From contig CAZRHH010000009.1 in assembly GCA_964599885.1 (NCBI GenBank), forward strand, positions 22,632 to 86,631: a stretch of 64,000 nt of DNA, written 5' to 3'. The stretch comes from CAZRHH01 sp964599885 (GTDB taxonomy: Bacteria > Chloroflexota > Dehalococcoidia > DSTF01 > JACRBR01). Below the pieces are notes generated by a model. The model did no database searches, had not been told where the DNA came from, and saw only the letters and a list, made by a program, of their open reading frames with translations. A program made the position numbers and the translations under genes. Positions 24,010 through 32,638 of this stretch are shown here, piece by piece; position 1 is the first letter of the stretch; the number at the start of each line of letters is the position of its first letter.

Positions 24010-24879
24010 TCACCCCAATGCCAGCGCAAAGATGCCGGCGACGATCGCCGTCGCGCCGGCGATCCGGCGGGTCGCATCGCGCTCACCGAGCAGGCGAAGG
24101 CCGATCAGCGCGCCGAACAGGATGCTGATCTCGCGGCCCGGTGCGATGTAGCTGACCGGCGCGATCGAGAGCGCCGCCAGCACCATCATGTACGCGCCCG
24201 GTGACAGCACGGCGATCGCCAGGAGCGCGCGCCGCTGCTCGCGGAACGTCGCGACGACGGCTCGGCGGTTGACCCGCGTCGAGAGCGCGAGCGGCGCGAG
24301 GATCAGTGCGCGCGTCAGTTCGAGGCCATAGCCGTACAACACGGGCGTCAGCGTCTCGACGCCTTTCTTGTCCCATAGCGTGTACGTTGCGGTAATCGCG
24401 CCCGTGAGGAGCGCGAATCCAATCGAGCGCGCGATCGGCGCCGACGGCCGCTTGGCGTCGCCCGACGGCCATGACATGAAGATGATGCCGCACGTGATCA
24501 TCGCCGCGCCGCCCAGCGCGACCACGCCCGGCCGCTCGCCATACAGTATGATCGCCCCGGCGATCGCCAGCACCGGTCCCGTCCCGCGTGCGAGCGGGTA
24601 CACAAGCGACAAGTCCCCGTGCAGATAGCCGCGTGTCAACGCGACGTAATAGGCGATGTGAAAGAAGCTCGACACGCCAATGAAGCCGAGCGCATCCCAC
24701 CCGATCTCCGGCCGCGCGATCACGATGATCCCGACGGCCATCGGGAGGTAGATCAGCGACGACGCGAGCACGATCGCGAAATTGAACGCGAGGTCATTGC
24801 GTGCGTTTTTCGCGAACAGGTTCCACGTCGCGTGCGCACCGGCGGCGCCGAGCAGCAGCGCCAGCGCCGCTAGCGGCAC
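24010..24879 (-). CDS. EamA/DMT-superfamily transporter
   Basis: 289 residues with about ten hydrophobic helices in two EamA-like repeats (about 1-135 and 150-285). The second repeat ends ISILFGALIGLRLLGERD, the usual EamA terminus. The family exports amino acids, purines or other metabolites. The start is GTG at 24879 with no clear Shine-Dalgarno. The substrate is unknown. Confidence 0.8.
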   Translation of the reverse strand: MPLAALALLLGAAGAHATWNLFAKNARNDLAFNFAIVLASSLIYLPMAVGIIVIARPEIGWDALGFIGVSSFFHIAYYVALTRGYLHGDLSLVYPLARGTGPVLAIAGAIILYGERPGVVALGGAAMITCGIIFMSWPSGDAKRPSAPIARSIGFALLTGAITATYTLWDKKGVETLTPVLYGYGLELTRALILAPLALSTRVNRRAVVATFREQRRALLAIAVLSPGAYMMVLAALSIAPVSYIAPGREISILFGALIGLRLLGERDATRRIAGATAIVAGIFALALG

Positions 24880-24890
24880 GGGTGCTGGGG

Positions 24891-24920
24891 CAGTGAGAGG
24901 TGGGAGGTGGGAGGTGGGGA
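24891..24920. repeat. GGGAGGTGGGAGGTGGG tract
   Basis: GTGAGAGGTGGGAGGTGGGA; the reverse of the 7313-7340 and 3609-3633 tracts. It abuts the transporter start. Confidence 0.65.
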
Positions 24921-24964
24921 ACTAGAATCGGCGCCTGCTGGACGAAACGAGGCAAACGCCGGTC

Positions 24965-24988
24965 GTAGCGGCGGAGCTTTAGCTCCGC
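24965..24988. repeat. CGTAG-led hairpin repeat, GCGGAGCT arms
   Basis: CGTAGCG then GCGGAGCT-TT-AGCTCCGC (24971-24988), a perfect 8-bp stem. It is a third arm version of the 541-570 architecture. Confidence 0.75.
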
Positions 24989-25082
24989 TCCCGCGCCGTA
25001 CAGGAATGTCTGTCACGGATTGTCGCGTTGGCGCGCCGTCCAACGCGCCCCACGTCTCACTTCCCACTTCCGACTGCCTCAA

Positions 25083-25970
25083 CTACAGCAGCCCGCGCTC
25101 GCGCAGGACGCGTTCCGTCGTCGCGCCGATGTCGGCCGGGGAATCGCTGATCGTGACGCCGGCTGCGGCAAGCGCCGACTTCTTCGCCGTCGCGGTGCCG
25201 TCGTCGCCGGAGATGATCGCGCCGGCGTGACCCATTCGGCGGCCGGCGGGCGCCGTCGAACCGGCGATGAACGCGATCACCGGTTTCTTCATGTGGCGCT
25301 TGATGTAGTCGGCTGCGTCCTGCTCTGCGCTGCCACCGATCTCGCCGATCAGTACGACGGCGGCCGTCTCCGGATCGCCGTTCAGCAGTTCGAGCGCCTC
25401 GCGCTGCGTGGTGCCGATGATCGGGTCGCCGCCGACGCCGATGCACGTCGTCTGGCCGATGCCGCGCCGCGTCAGTTGATCGACGGCCTCGTACACGAGC
25501 GTGCCGCTGCGCGAGACGACGCCGACGCTGCCTTCGCTGAAGACGTGGCCCGGCATGATGCCGACGCGGCACTCACCGGCCGTGATCACGCCTGGGCAGT
25601 TCGGGCCGATCAGCCGCGTCACGCCGCCGGTGATGGCGCGCTTCACTTTCACCATGTCGAGCGTCGGGATGCCTTCGGTGATGCACACGGCCAGCGGCAG
25701 CCGCGCGGTCGCTGCCTCGAGAATCGCATCGGCGGCGAACGGCGGCGGCACGAAGATCAGCGCGCACTCGGCGCCGGTTTCCTTCACGGCCTGCGCGACG
25801 GTGTTGAATACCGGCACGCCCTGCTCGGTCTTCTCGCCGCCGCGCCCGGGCGTGACGCCCGCGACGATCTTCGTTCCGTATTCGATACAGCGCTGCGTCT
25901 GGAAGCTGCCTTCCTTGCCGGTGATGCCCTGCACCAGCACGCGCGTTTCCTTGTTTACCAATACGCTCAT
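25083..25970 (-). CDS. sucD: Succinyl-CoA synthetase alpha subunit
   Basis: 295 residues from the ATG at 25970 (MSVLVNKETRVLVQGITGKE), preceded by GGGAG. It binds CoA (Rossmann domain, GITGKEGSFQ) and carries the phosphohistidine in MGHAGAIISG; the IGPNCPGVI loop is also intact. With SucC it makes ATP or GTP from succinyl-CoA in the TCA cycle. Unusually a vanW-like gene separates it from sucC, all on the same strand. Confidence 0.93.
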   Translation of the reverse strand: MSVLVNKETRVLVQGITGKEGSFQTQRCIEYGTKIVAGVTPGRGGEKTEQGVPVFNTVAQAVKETGAECALIFVPPPFAADAILEAATARLPLAVCITEGIPTLDMVKVKRAITGGVTRLIGPNCPGVITAGECRVGIMPGHVFSEGSVGVVSRSGTLVYEAVDQLTRRGIGQTTCIGVGGDPIIGTTQREALELLNGDPETAAVVLIGEIGGSAEQDAADYIKRHMKKPVIAFIAGSTAPAGRRMGHAGAIISGDDGTATAKKSALAAAGVTISDSPADIGATTERVLRERGLL

Positions 25971-26056
25971 CGGTCGCTCCCCGGCACGGCTGGCGGCGCG
26001 TGCATCTTTTCGTTGTCGCGTGGCGCGTCGCTCTGGCGCGCACGCTCGCAATGCTA

Positions 26057-26941
26057 TCAGCCCGCCGAATCTGGAGCGAGAGCAGGGCCGCGACGCTCGA
26101 TGCGAGCCTGTGCCTGATGCACGCTGACTCCGAGATCATCGGTGCGGTGTGTGCCGGCGTAGTCGACGGAGCGGCGTGTGCGGACAGCGATACCCGGCAA
26201 TCCTACGCGCTCCACGACGACGCTGCCGGGAGCGAGCGTTCTGTCGATTCGCACGATCGTCTCCGGCGGAGTCACGATCGGCGCGATCACGTCGACCCTC
26301 ACACTGATGGCTAGCGGCGCTGCGGCGCGTAGTTCCGCGGTCGCGCGTTCGCCATTGAGCCGGGCGCGCAGCAGTAGCGGCGTATCCACCACGTTTCGGC
26401 AGCGCAGATCGAGGTAGGCATACTCCACCGACGCGTCGCGGCCGAGTTCGAAGTACCGCGCGTCGCCGTACGAATCGACGCTGTGCGCGCGCCGTTCGTC
26501 GATCGCCATTCCGCCGAGCAGCGCTGCGTTGTAGAGCAACGTCGAAACGAAACAGATGGCGCCGCCGATGTCGTCCGTGAGCACGCCCGACTTCAATGCA
26601 GCGGCTGCGCGGTATCCCGCGCGCTCTGTCGGGCGTCCGAGAGCGCGCCAGAACGAGAACGTCTCGCCCGGTGCGATGAGATGGCCGTCAACGACGGCCA
26701 GCGCGCGTTCGATGTTGTGCCGCTTGGCATCGAATCGTGCCTCTTGTCCCGGATAGCAGACCAGCGGCAGTTCGTATGCGGAGACCACATGTGTATACGC
26801 GGTTACATCGCCGCGCGCCGCTGCGAAGCGCACATTGCGGCGCGCGTCGGCGATGGCCCGCCGCAGCATCCGCACACGCCAACGCGCGGCGAACGGCACG
26901 ATTCGTCGTGCGAGTGTGCGGGCCTTCGTCATCAACTGCAT
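26057..26941 (-). CDS. VanW family protein
   Basis: 294 residues. The VanW core spans about 70-140: RHNIERALAVVDGHLIAPGE, then TFSFWRALG, then a variant of the GGGLCQVSTTLY motif reading GGAICFVSTLLYNAALLGGM. A G5-like or beta-rich tail follows. VanW proteins are found in glycopeptide-resistance clusters and in envelope proteins but their activity is not established. No signal peptide is clear; the N-terminus is arginine-rich. It is embedded between sucC and sucD. Confidence 0.75.
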   Translation of the reverse strand: MQLMTKARTLARRIVPFAARWRVRMLRRAIADARRNVRFAAARGDVTAYTHVVSAYELPLVCYPGQEARFDAKRHNIERALAVVDGHLIAPGETFSFWRALGRPTERAGYRAAAALKSGVLTDDIGGAICFVSTLLYNAALLGGMAIDERRAHSVDSYGDARYFELGRDASVEYAYLDLRCRNVVDTPLLLRARLNGERATAELRAAAPLAISVRVDVIAPIVTPPETIVRIDRTLAPGSVVVERVGLPGIAVRTRRSVDYAGTHRTDDLGVSVHQAQARIERRGPALAPDSAG

Positions 26942-26997
26942 CGCGTTGATGATACGCCTGCGGCAGCGCGGCGAGCCGAGGCCGGGAGCGGGTACGG

Positions 26998-28164
26998 CTA
27001 CGCGGCGCGTGCTGCTTCGACGGCCTTCTTGGCGGCGTCGCCGAGTTCATCTGCGCGGATGACGGGGAGGCCGCTCTCTTTGATCAGGCGTTCGCCCTCT
27101 TCGACGTTCGTGCCGGCGAGACGCGCGACGACCGGCACCGTCTTCGACATCTGGCGCTGCGCCTGGATGATGCCCTCGGCGATCACGTCGACGCGCGCCA
27201 TGCCGCCGAAGATGTTGACGAGGATCGCCTTCACGTTCGGGTCGCGCGAGATGATCATCAGCGCGTCGACGACCTTGTTCACGTCGTTCGCCGTCGCGAT
27301 ATCGAGAAAGTTCGCTGGCTCGCCGCCCGCGAACTTGATCGCGTCCATCGTCGCCATCGCCAGGCCGGCGCCGTTGACGAGACAGCCGATGTTGCCGTCG
27401 AGCTTGATGAAGTTGCTGATGCCCTTGTCCGCCGCTTCGACCTCCGACGGGTCTTCTTCGTCCTTGTCGCGCAGCACCTCGATGTCCTTGTGACGGAAGA
27501 GCGCGTTGTCATCGATGTTCATCTTCGCATCGAGCGCGAGCACGCGGCCGTCCTTCGTCACGACCAGCGGGTTGATCTCGGCGAGCGATGCGTCTTTCGC
27601 GATGAACGCCTCGTACAGCCCCGCCATGAGTTGCGCCGCCTGCTTCATCACGTCGCCCGTCAGCTCAAGCGCGAAGCACAGCTCGCGCGCGAGATGCGGC
27701 TGAAGTCCCGTCACCGGATCGATGGCGACGCGGAAGATCGCTTCAGGCGTCTTCGCGGCGACCTCTTCGATGTTCATGCCGCCGGCCGCGCTGGCCATCA
27801 TCACCGGCCGTCCGACAGCGCCATCGATCAGCACGGCAAGATAGATCTCGCGTTCGATTTGCATCTGCTCTTCGATGAGTACCGTTTTGACTTTCTGGCC
27901 GGCGGCGCCCGTTTGCGGCGTGATTAGCTGCATGCCGTGAATCTGCGTGAACATCGTCGCCGCTTCGTCGGGAGAATTCGCGAGTTTGACGCCGCCGCCC
28001 TTGCCGCGGCCGCCGGCGTGAATCTGCGCCTTCACGACGACCTTGCCGCCGAGTTCCTGCGCGATCGCCCGTGCGTCGTCAGCGCTCGCGGCGACGCGTC
28101 CTTTCGGCACCGGCACGCCAAACTCCGCGAGGATCTGCTTCGCCTGGAACTCGTGGATCTTCAT
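26998..28164 (-). CDS. sucC: Succinyl-CoA synthetase beta subunit
   Basis: 388 residues. ATP-grasp domain at the N-terminus (MKIHEFQAKQILAEFGVPVP; nucleotide-binding VVKAQIHAGGRGKGGGVKLA) and a C-terminal flavodoxin-like ligase domain (LVNGAGLAMATMDAIKFAGG). It activates succinate and CoA together with SucD. The start context is GGAGCGACG-ATG. Full length and no missing motifs. Confidence 0.95.
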   Translation of the reverse strand: MKIHEFQAKQILAEFGVPVPKGRVAASADDARAIAQELGGKVVVKAQIHAGGRGKGGGVKLANSPDEAATMFTQIHGMQLITPQTGAAGQKVKTVLIEEQMQIEREIYLAVLIDGAVGRPVMMASAAGGMNIEEVAAKTPEAIFRVAIDPVTGLQPHLARELCFALELTGDVMKQAAQLMAGLYEAFIAKDASLAEINPLVVTKDGRVLALDAKMNIDDNALFRHKDIEVLRDKDEEDPSEVEAADKGISNFIKLDGNIGCLVNGAGLAMATMDAIKFAGGEPANFLDIATANDVNKVVDALMIISRDPNVKAILVNIFGGMARVDVIAEGIIQAQRQMSKTVPVVARLAGTNVEEGERLIKESGLPVIRADELGDAAKKAVEAARAA

Positions 28165-28282
28165 CGTCGCTCCATCTCGATGCGCGAGTGTGGTTGCAGT
28201 CGGTAAGGGTGCGGTGGATTGTCGCCGCGCGGCGCACCGCGAGCAAGCGCGACAAACGCGAGATCGACCAGCGACCCACGAC

Positions 28283-28909
28283 TCAGAGACCAGAACGCGG
28301 CATCCGCTTCATCGTCCAGAAGTGCGGGCCGCCCTTCGGAATGTCGCCCTCGTGTACGATCGCGAAGCCGTGCTTTTCGTAGAACGTGACGTTGCGCGCT
28401 TTCATCGTTTCGAGATAGCACGGCAACGCCTCGGCATCCGCCTGCGCAAGCTTCGGCGCGATCAGCGCGCCGCCGACACCCTGTCCCTGGCGCGGAGGGT
28501 CGACCCCGAGCACCATGAGATACCAGTGCGGCTGCGGCATATCGCGGTCGTGCAGATGCTCGACGTGATTCACCACCGTCAAGAAACGTCCGAACGCGCT
28601 GAAGCCGAAGTGGAGCGGCGCGGCCAGCATGCCAACCTGCGCCATCCGCCACGGCGACACCTTTTGCTGACCCGGTGGCAGCCAGATCGCGTCGCCCTCG
28701 ACGCCATCCGCCGTCGTGTAGATTTCGCCGAACTTGTTGCCGTACTTGGCCGCGGCGGTGAAGAACCAGGCCCCCGACTTCATCCGTGCCGCATCGTCGG
28801 GAAGAATGTACGTCATCATCGGATCGTCGTCGAACGCTCGCGCCAGTACGGCGCCCGATTCCCGGAGCTGGTCGGGCCGCGCCCGGATGGTGTTGGTTGC
28901 TGTTGTCAT
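28283..28909 (-). CDS. GNAT family N-acetyltransferase
   Basis: 208 residues from the ATG at 28909, which has AAGGAGG seven bases upstream. The acetyl-CoA-binding core is WYLMVLGVDPPRQGQGVGGA (about 131-150), followed by LETMKARNVTFYEKHGFAIV. The N-terminal RESGAVLARAFDDDPMMTYI is typical of the large group of small-molecule acetyltransferases next to TetR-type or stress genes. Acceptor unknown. Confidence 0.82.
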   Translation of the reverse strand: MTTATNTIRARPDQLRESGAVLARAFDDDPMMTYILPDDAARMKSGAWFFTAAAKYGNKFGEIYTTADGVEGDAIWLPPGQQKVSPWRMAQVGMLAAPLHFGFSAFGRFLTVVNHVEHLHDRDMPQPHWYLMVLGVDPPRQGQGVGGALIAPKLAQADAEALPCYLETMKARNVTFYEKHGFAIVHEGDIPKGGPHFWTMKRMPRSGL

Positions 28910-28932
28910 CGCTGCACCTCCTTCGTTCAGCG

Positions 28933-28960
28933 ATCTTAGTCTTGTTGGCGCAAACGTCAA
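28933..28960 (-). promoter_or_regulatory. Probable promoter of the GNAT gene
   Basis: Minus strand: TTGACG (28955-28960), 16-bp spacer, TAAGAT (28933-28938), ending 23 bases before the ATG at 28909. Confidence 0.45.
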
Positions 28961-29124
28961 TACGGAAGATTCAGTTAGCGCGCCGTATTACCCGATCGGG
29001 CAACGGCGTGCCGAGATGTCGCAAGACTGTCAGCGCGGGGATACCGTCGTATCCGGCGCGCGATACCGGTTCCGGCATAGTGAGATTCGCGAACGACCCG
29101 CCAGATCAGAAAGGAGCCATCGCC

Positions 29125-29364
29125 ATGGAAAAGACGGAGAAGGTCCAGGAAGGCATGCCCGTCGTCTGCTCGGAGGATCAACAGTTCGGCACAGTCGACC
29201 GGGTCGAGGGAGACTCGATCAAGCTGACGAAGGATCAAACTGGCCAGCACCACTACATCCCCACGGAGTGGGTGACGGAGGTGGACGACAAGGTGCATAT
29301 CGACCGGCCTGGGAAGCAGGCCATGCAGCAGTGGTCGACGGAGCCTCTGCGCCGGACGGCCTGA
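29125..29364 (+). CDS. DUF2171 small protein
   Basis: 79 residues; AAGGAG eight bases before the ATG. VQEGMPVVCSEDQQFGTVDR and YIPTEWVTEVDDKVHIDRPG follow the DUF2171 pattern, a small PRC-barrel-like beta domain common in aerobic soil bacteria and often stress-induced. No partner is evident. Confidence 0.75.
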   Translation: MEKTEKVQEGMPVVCSEDQQFGTVDRVEGDSIKLTKDQTGQHHYIPTEWVTEVDDKVHIDRPGKQAMQQWSTEPLRRTA

Positions 29365-29474
29365 TTCTCTGCGAACCGGACCAGATAGGGGAGGGAGATT
29401 CGCTCCCTTCCCTTCGTTTTGCCCTGGGTTTCCGGTGAATCCGGCCAAATCCGCAACATTAGCCGACTCCCCGG

Positions 29475-29504
29475 TTGCGCTCGGGGTATATCAAGAGTTA
29501 TATA
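29475..29504 (+). promoter_or_regulatory. Promoter in an AT-rich island
   Basis: TTGCGC (29475-29480), 18-bp spacer, TATATA (29499-29504), inside a 40-bp AT-rich stretch that stands out strongly from the GC-rich background. It would drive the 64-residue gene at 29560. Confidence 0.6.
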
Positions 29505-29559
29505 TAAGTGTAGATATATGGAAGGAACGCCAATCCCTGACATCGACGAGGAGGTACCG

Positions 29560-29754
29560 ATGGTGGACTTCACTGGCAGCCTGGCCCCGTACATGTACGA
29601 AGTGCTCCGCGGCGACATCGATCGCGAAGCGAACAAGCGGCACTGGAACCGGCGCTTGCGCGAGCTTCGGGCCAAGGATCACGCGAAGGATCGTGGCGAG
29701 ACGACGATCATCGTCGTGAAGCCCGACAATCTGGCTGGCCCGCACAAGTTCTAA
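29560..29754 (+). CDS. Small charged protein of unknown function
   Basis: 64 residues: MVDFTGSLAPYMYEVLRGDI, then a very basic helix (ANKRHWNRRLRELRAKDHAK), then TTIIVVKPDNLAGPHKF. GAGGAGG six bases before the ATG makes this a better start than an in-frame ATG at 29518. It has its own strong promoter and no neighbour within 150 bp. Family not recognised. Confidence 0.55.
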   Translation: MVDFTGSLAPYMYEVLRGDIDREANKRHWNRRLRELRAKDHAKDRGETTIIVVKPDNLAGPHKF

Positions 29755-29915
29755 CCGCGCGCTCCGCCGCGAAGGTACGGACGCCGGAGACTGGATCCGT
29801 TCCAGCTTCGCGCGAACCCACGCAGCCTGTCGCGCGCTCGGTCTAGAATGATTCGAGCGACGGGCACAGTCGCCGTAGACGGCGCGCGTCGAGCCGTGAC
29901 ACAGAGGATAATCGT

Positions 29916-30548
29916 TTGTCGCTGAAACATGCGCTTCTCGGGCTACTCACGCACCGCCCGATGACCGGCTACGAACTCAAGCAGTTCTTCGACTCGTCGG
30001 TCCAGCACTTCTGGAACGCGGAGCTGAGCCAGATCTACCCGACGCTGAAGTCGCTCGAGGAGAGCGCGTACGTCGAGAAGCGCGTCGAGGTGCAGGACAA
30101 CAGGCCGAACCGCAAGATCTATGAGGTCACAGACAGCGGGCGCGAAGAGCTGCTGCGCTGGATTCGCGAGCCGCAGCCGCTGGCACAGTTGCGCGACTCC
30201 TTCATGATCAAGATCTTCTTCGGGGCGGAGATGCCTGTCGAAGACATGCTGCTGCTCATGCGACGGCAGATGGAAGAGCACCAGATGGTGCTGGCGTTCG
30301 CCGAGACGGTGCTGCGGGGCCGGATCCGCGACGCCGTGCATTACGAAAAGCACAACACTAAGACCGGCGTCTACTGGAATCTGACGCTGGAGATGGCGAT
30401 GTCATACCGCCGCGCCTACATCGATTGGTGCGAGCGCTCGATGCATCTGCTCGAGGAAGCCGTCCTCGAAGAAGGGCCGTCCGAACTCACATCGCACAGC
30501 CACGGCGCCGACGGCGCAGTACTGCCGCCCGGCGCCGCTTCCGCCTAG
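29916..30548 (+). CDS. PadR family transcriptional regulator
   Basis: 210 residues from a TTG with AGAGGA eight bases upstream. N-terminal winged helix (residues 1-80: SLKHALLGLLTHRPMTGYEL, then FWNAELSQIYPTLKSLEE and GRELL-type wing KIYEVTDSGREELL) followed by the helical Vir C-terminal dimerisation domain (90-185). PadR proteins repress detoxification, efflux or phenolic-acid genes. The target is unclear; the CNNM operon begins 80 bases downstream. Confidence 0.88.
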   Translation: MSLKHALLGLLTHRPMTGYELKQFFDSSVQHFWNAELSQIYPTLKSLEESAYVEKRVEVQDNRPNRKIYEVTDSGREELLRWIREPQPLAQLRDSFMIKIFFGAEMPVEDMLLLMRRQMEEHQMVLAFAETVLRGRIRDAVHYEKHNTKTGVYWNLTLEMAMSYRRAYIDWCERSMHLLEEAVLEEGPSELTSHSHGADGAVLPPGAASA

Positions 30549-30626
30549 CCGTCATTTGATCAGATATGATGCGGTAGCGCCCACACACGTTGCGCGCCCA
30601 AGCGGCCAAGAGTCCGTACACGCCGA

Positions 30627-31946
30627 ATGTTAGACACCCCGTTCGCGGGCTTGAGCCTCCCGCTTCTCCAAGAGTCGTCGTCGTCACTCTCCATACCACT
30701 GTCGCTTGCGCTCGTGTTGTTCTTCACCGGCCTCGCCGGTTACGCGCTCGTCAACGCGATCGAGATCGCTGTCGTCGCATCGAACCGCCTTCGCGTACGG
30801 GCGGCAGCCGAAGCCGGCAGCCGGCGCGCCATCGCGCTCGACAAGCTCAAGCACGAACAGGAAACGTTCTTCGGCGTCATCGTCGTGCTGCAGAACGTCT
30901 CCGTATTCCTCGTTTCCACTGCCGGTACGGTGATCGCGGTCGATCTGTTCGGGGATTGGGGCTTCATCTTCAGCCTCGTCGCCATTCCGCTGATCTCGAC
31001 CGAGTTCGGCGAATACACACCGAAGGTCCTGGCGTCGCGCGTTGCAGAGCCCATCGCCTACTTCTTCGCTCTGCCGCTGCAAGCGCTCGTCTGGGTCATG
31101 CAGCCGCTGATCAAGGCGCTTGCCATCGTGCCGAACCTGTTTTCGACGAAGGGCACGGCGCAGACCGTCACCGAGGCGGAGTTGCGGATGATGATCGACA
31201 TCGGCGCCGAAGAAGGCACCGTCGGCGAGGATCAGGCAGAACTGCTGGAGCGCGTGTTTCAGTTCCACGACCGGCGCGTCAACGAGATCATGATCCCGCG
31301 CACCGAAGTCGTCTGGCTTGAGAAGGACGAGACGCTCGCGGAGTTTTATGAGACGTACAAGGAGTCGCCTCGGTCCCGCTTCCCGGTGTACGACGACACG
31401 GTCGACAACGTCGTCGGCATCGTCAGCATCAAGGACGTGCTGCGCGCGCTCGCGGAGGGGTCGATCGAGCCGCAAACGCCGCTTGCGTCCGTCATCCGTC
31501 CCGCTTCCTTCGTGCCGGAAACGAAGCTGATCAGCGCGCTGTTCTGGCAGATGCAGGACGAGCGCCAGCAAATGTCCGTCGTGGTTGATGAGTATGGCGG
31601 CGTGGCCGGCATCGTCACGCTTGAACTGCTGATCGAAGAGATGGTCGGCAGTGTCGGTGACGAGCTGGGCGACGAGGAACAGGAGTTCTCGGCGATCGAC
31701 GAACACACGACGCGCGTGGATGGCGGCATGAGCATCTTCGACCTGAAGGATGAACTCGAGATCGCGTTGCCGGAGGGGGACTACGAGACGGTCGCCGGTT
31801 TCGTGCTAGAGCGGCTCGGCCACATCCCGCGCACCGGCGAATCGCTGACGATCGATGGCTACAAGATCACCGTCTCGGATGTGAAGGGCGTGAAGATCGA
31901 ATCGGTCGTGATCACCCGCACAGAACTGGCGGCTCGCCCGTCATGA
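30627..31946 (+). CDS. CNNM/CorC (hemolysin C-like) transporter-associated protein
   Basis: 439 residues. N-terminal DUF21 membrane domain (about 20-190, four helices, ISTEFGEYTPKVLASRVAEP), a CBS pair (about 215-330: EIMIPRTEVVWLEKDETLAE; MSVVVDEYGGVAGIVTLELL) and a C-terminal CorC/HlyC domain (345-435). Members transport or regulate Mg2+/Co2+ and are not true haemolysins. Its stop overlaps the ATG of the next gene by four bases. Confidence 0.88.
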   Translation: MLDTPFAGLSLPLLQESSSSLSIPLSLALVLFFTGLAGYALVNAIEIAVVASNRLRVRAAAEAGSRRAIALDKLKHEQETFFGVIVVLQNVSVFLVSTAGTVIAVDLFGDWGFIFSLVAIPLISTEFGEYTPKVLASRVAEPIAYFFALPLQALVWVMQPLIKALAIVPNLFSTKGTAQTVTEAELRMMIDIGAEEGTVGEDQAELLERVFQFHDRRVNEIMIPRTEVVWLEKDETLAEFYETYKESPRSRFPVYDDTVDNVVGIVSIKDVLRALAEGSIEPQTPLASVIRPASFVPETKLISALFWQMQDERQQMSVVVDEYGGVAGIVTLELLIEEMVGSVGDELGDEEQEFSAIDEHTTRVDGGMSIFDLKDELEIALPEGDYETVAGFVLERLGHIPRTGESLTIDGYKITVSDVKGVKIESVVITRTELAARPS

Positions 31947-32638
31947 AGGTCCAGCGGCTTCGCCTGACGTTCACGCGCGGCGAAGAGATGAAGTACATCA
32001 CGCATCTTGACCTGATGCGCTTCTGGGAGCGTGCGCTGCGTCGTGCCGAGATTCCCGTCGCGTATTCGGAGGGCTTCTCACCGCATGCGCAGATCGCGCT
32101 CGCCTCGCCGCTGCCGGTGGGCACCACGAGCGATGCCGAGCTGATGGATGTCTTTCTGGACCGGACGATGACGCCGCGCGAGTTTCGCGAACTGGCGGCG
32201 CCGCAACTGCCGCCCGCGGTGACGATCGCGCGCATCGAAGAAGCCGGGATGGCGTTGCCCTCGCTGCAGGCCGAAGTGCGATCGGCGGAGTACGAGGTGG
32301 ACGTTACGCCGGCACCGGGTTTCGATACCGCCGCGGCGATCGCCGCCTTCCTCGCCGCAGAGAGCGTGCCGTGGGAACACAAGCGCGACAACGAGACACG
32401 CTCGTATGACATCCGGGCCCAGGTGCTCGACCTCAGCGTGACTCCGGGCGGCGCGGATCCGTGCGTGCGTCTTCGCATGGTGCTGAAGAACGACAACACG
32501 GGCAGCGGCCGCCCCGACCAGGTGACGGCGGCGCTCGGCCTGCCGGCGCCCTTGCGCGTACACCGCACGAAGCTCGTGCTGGCGGGCACGTCGCCCGCGC
32601 ACGAGGCGTGGCGCAAGCGCGGCCGGTTCGCGGGCTGA
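31943..32638 (+). CDS. TIGR03936 / DUF2344 radical SAM-associated protein
   Basis: 231 residues. VQRLRLTFTRGEEMKYITHL with DLMRFWERALRRAEIPVAYS and EGFSPHAQIALASPLPVG is the signature of the family usually fused to, or next to, a B12-binding radical SAM enzyme. No radical SAM gene is visible within this window. The start overlaps the upstream stop (ATGA) and the stop overlaps the phosphatase start (TGATG), so it is translationally coupled. Confidence 0.85.
   Translation: MKVQRLRLTFTRGEEMKYITHLDLMRFWERALRRAEIPVAYSEGFSPHAQIALASPLPVGTTSDAELMDVFLDRTMTPREFRELAAPQLPPAVTIARIEEAGMALPSLQAEVRSAEYEVDVTPAPGFDTAAAIAAFLAAESVPWEHKRDNETRSYDIRAQVLDLSVTPGGADPCVRLRMVLKNDNTGSGRPDQVTAALGLPAPLRVHRTKLVLAGTSPAHEAWRKRGRFAG

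Noticed and set aside
24971..25060. Palindrome GCGTTGGCGCGCCGTCCAACGC near 25024 as an operator
   Set aside because: It lies in a repeat-filled gap behind two gene ends with no promoter nearby; symmetry alone is not convincing in GC-rich DNA.
32461..32637. N-terminal extension of the histidine phosphatase
   Set aside because: It lies inside the DUF2344 coding sequence in another frame; the RHGET motif begins six residues after the TGATG start at 32638.
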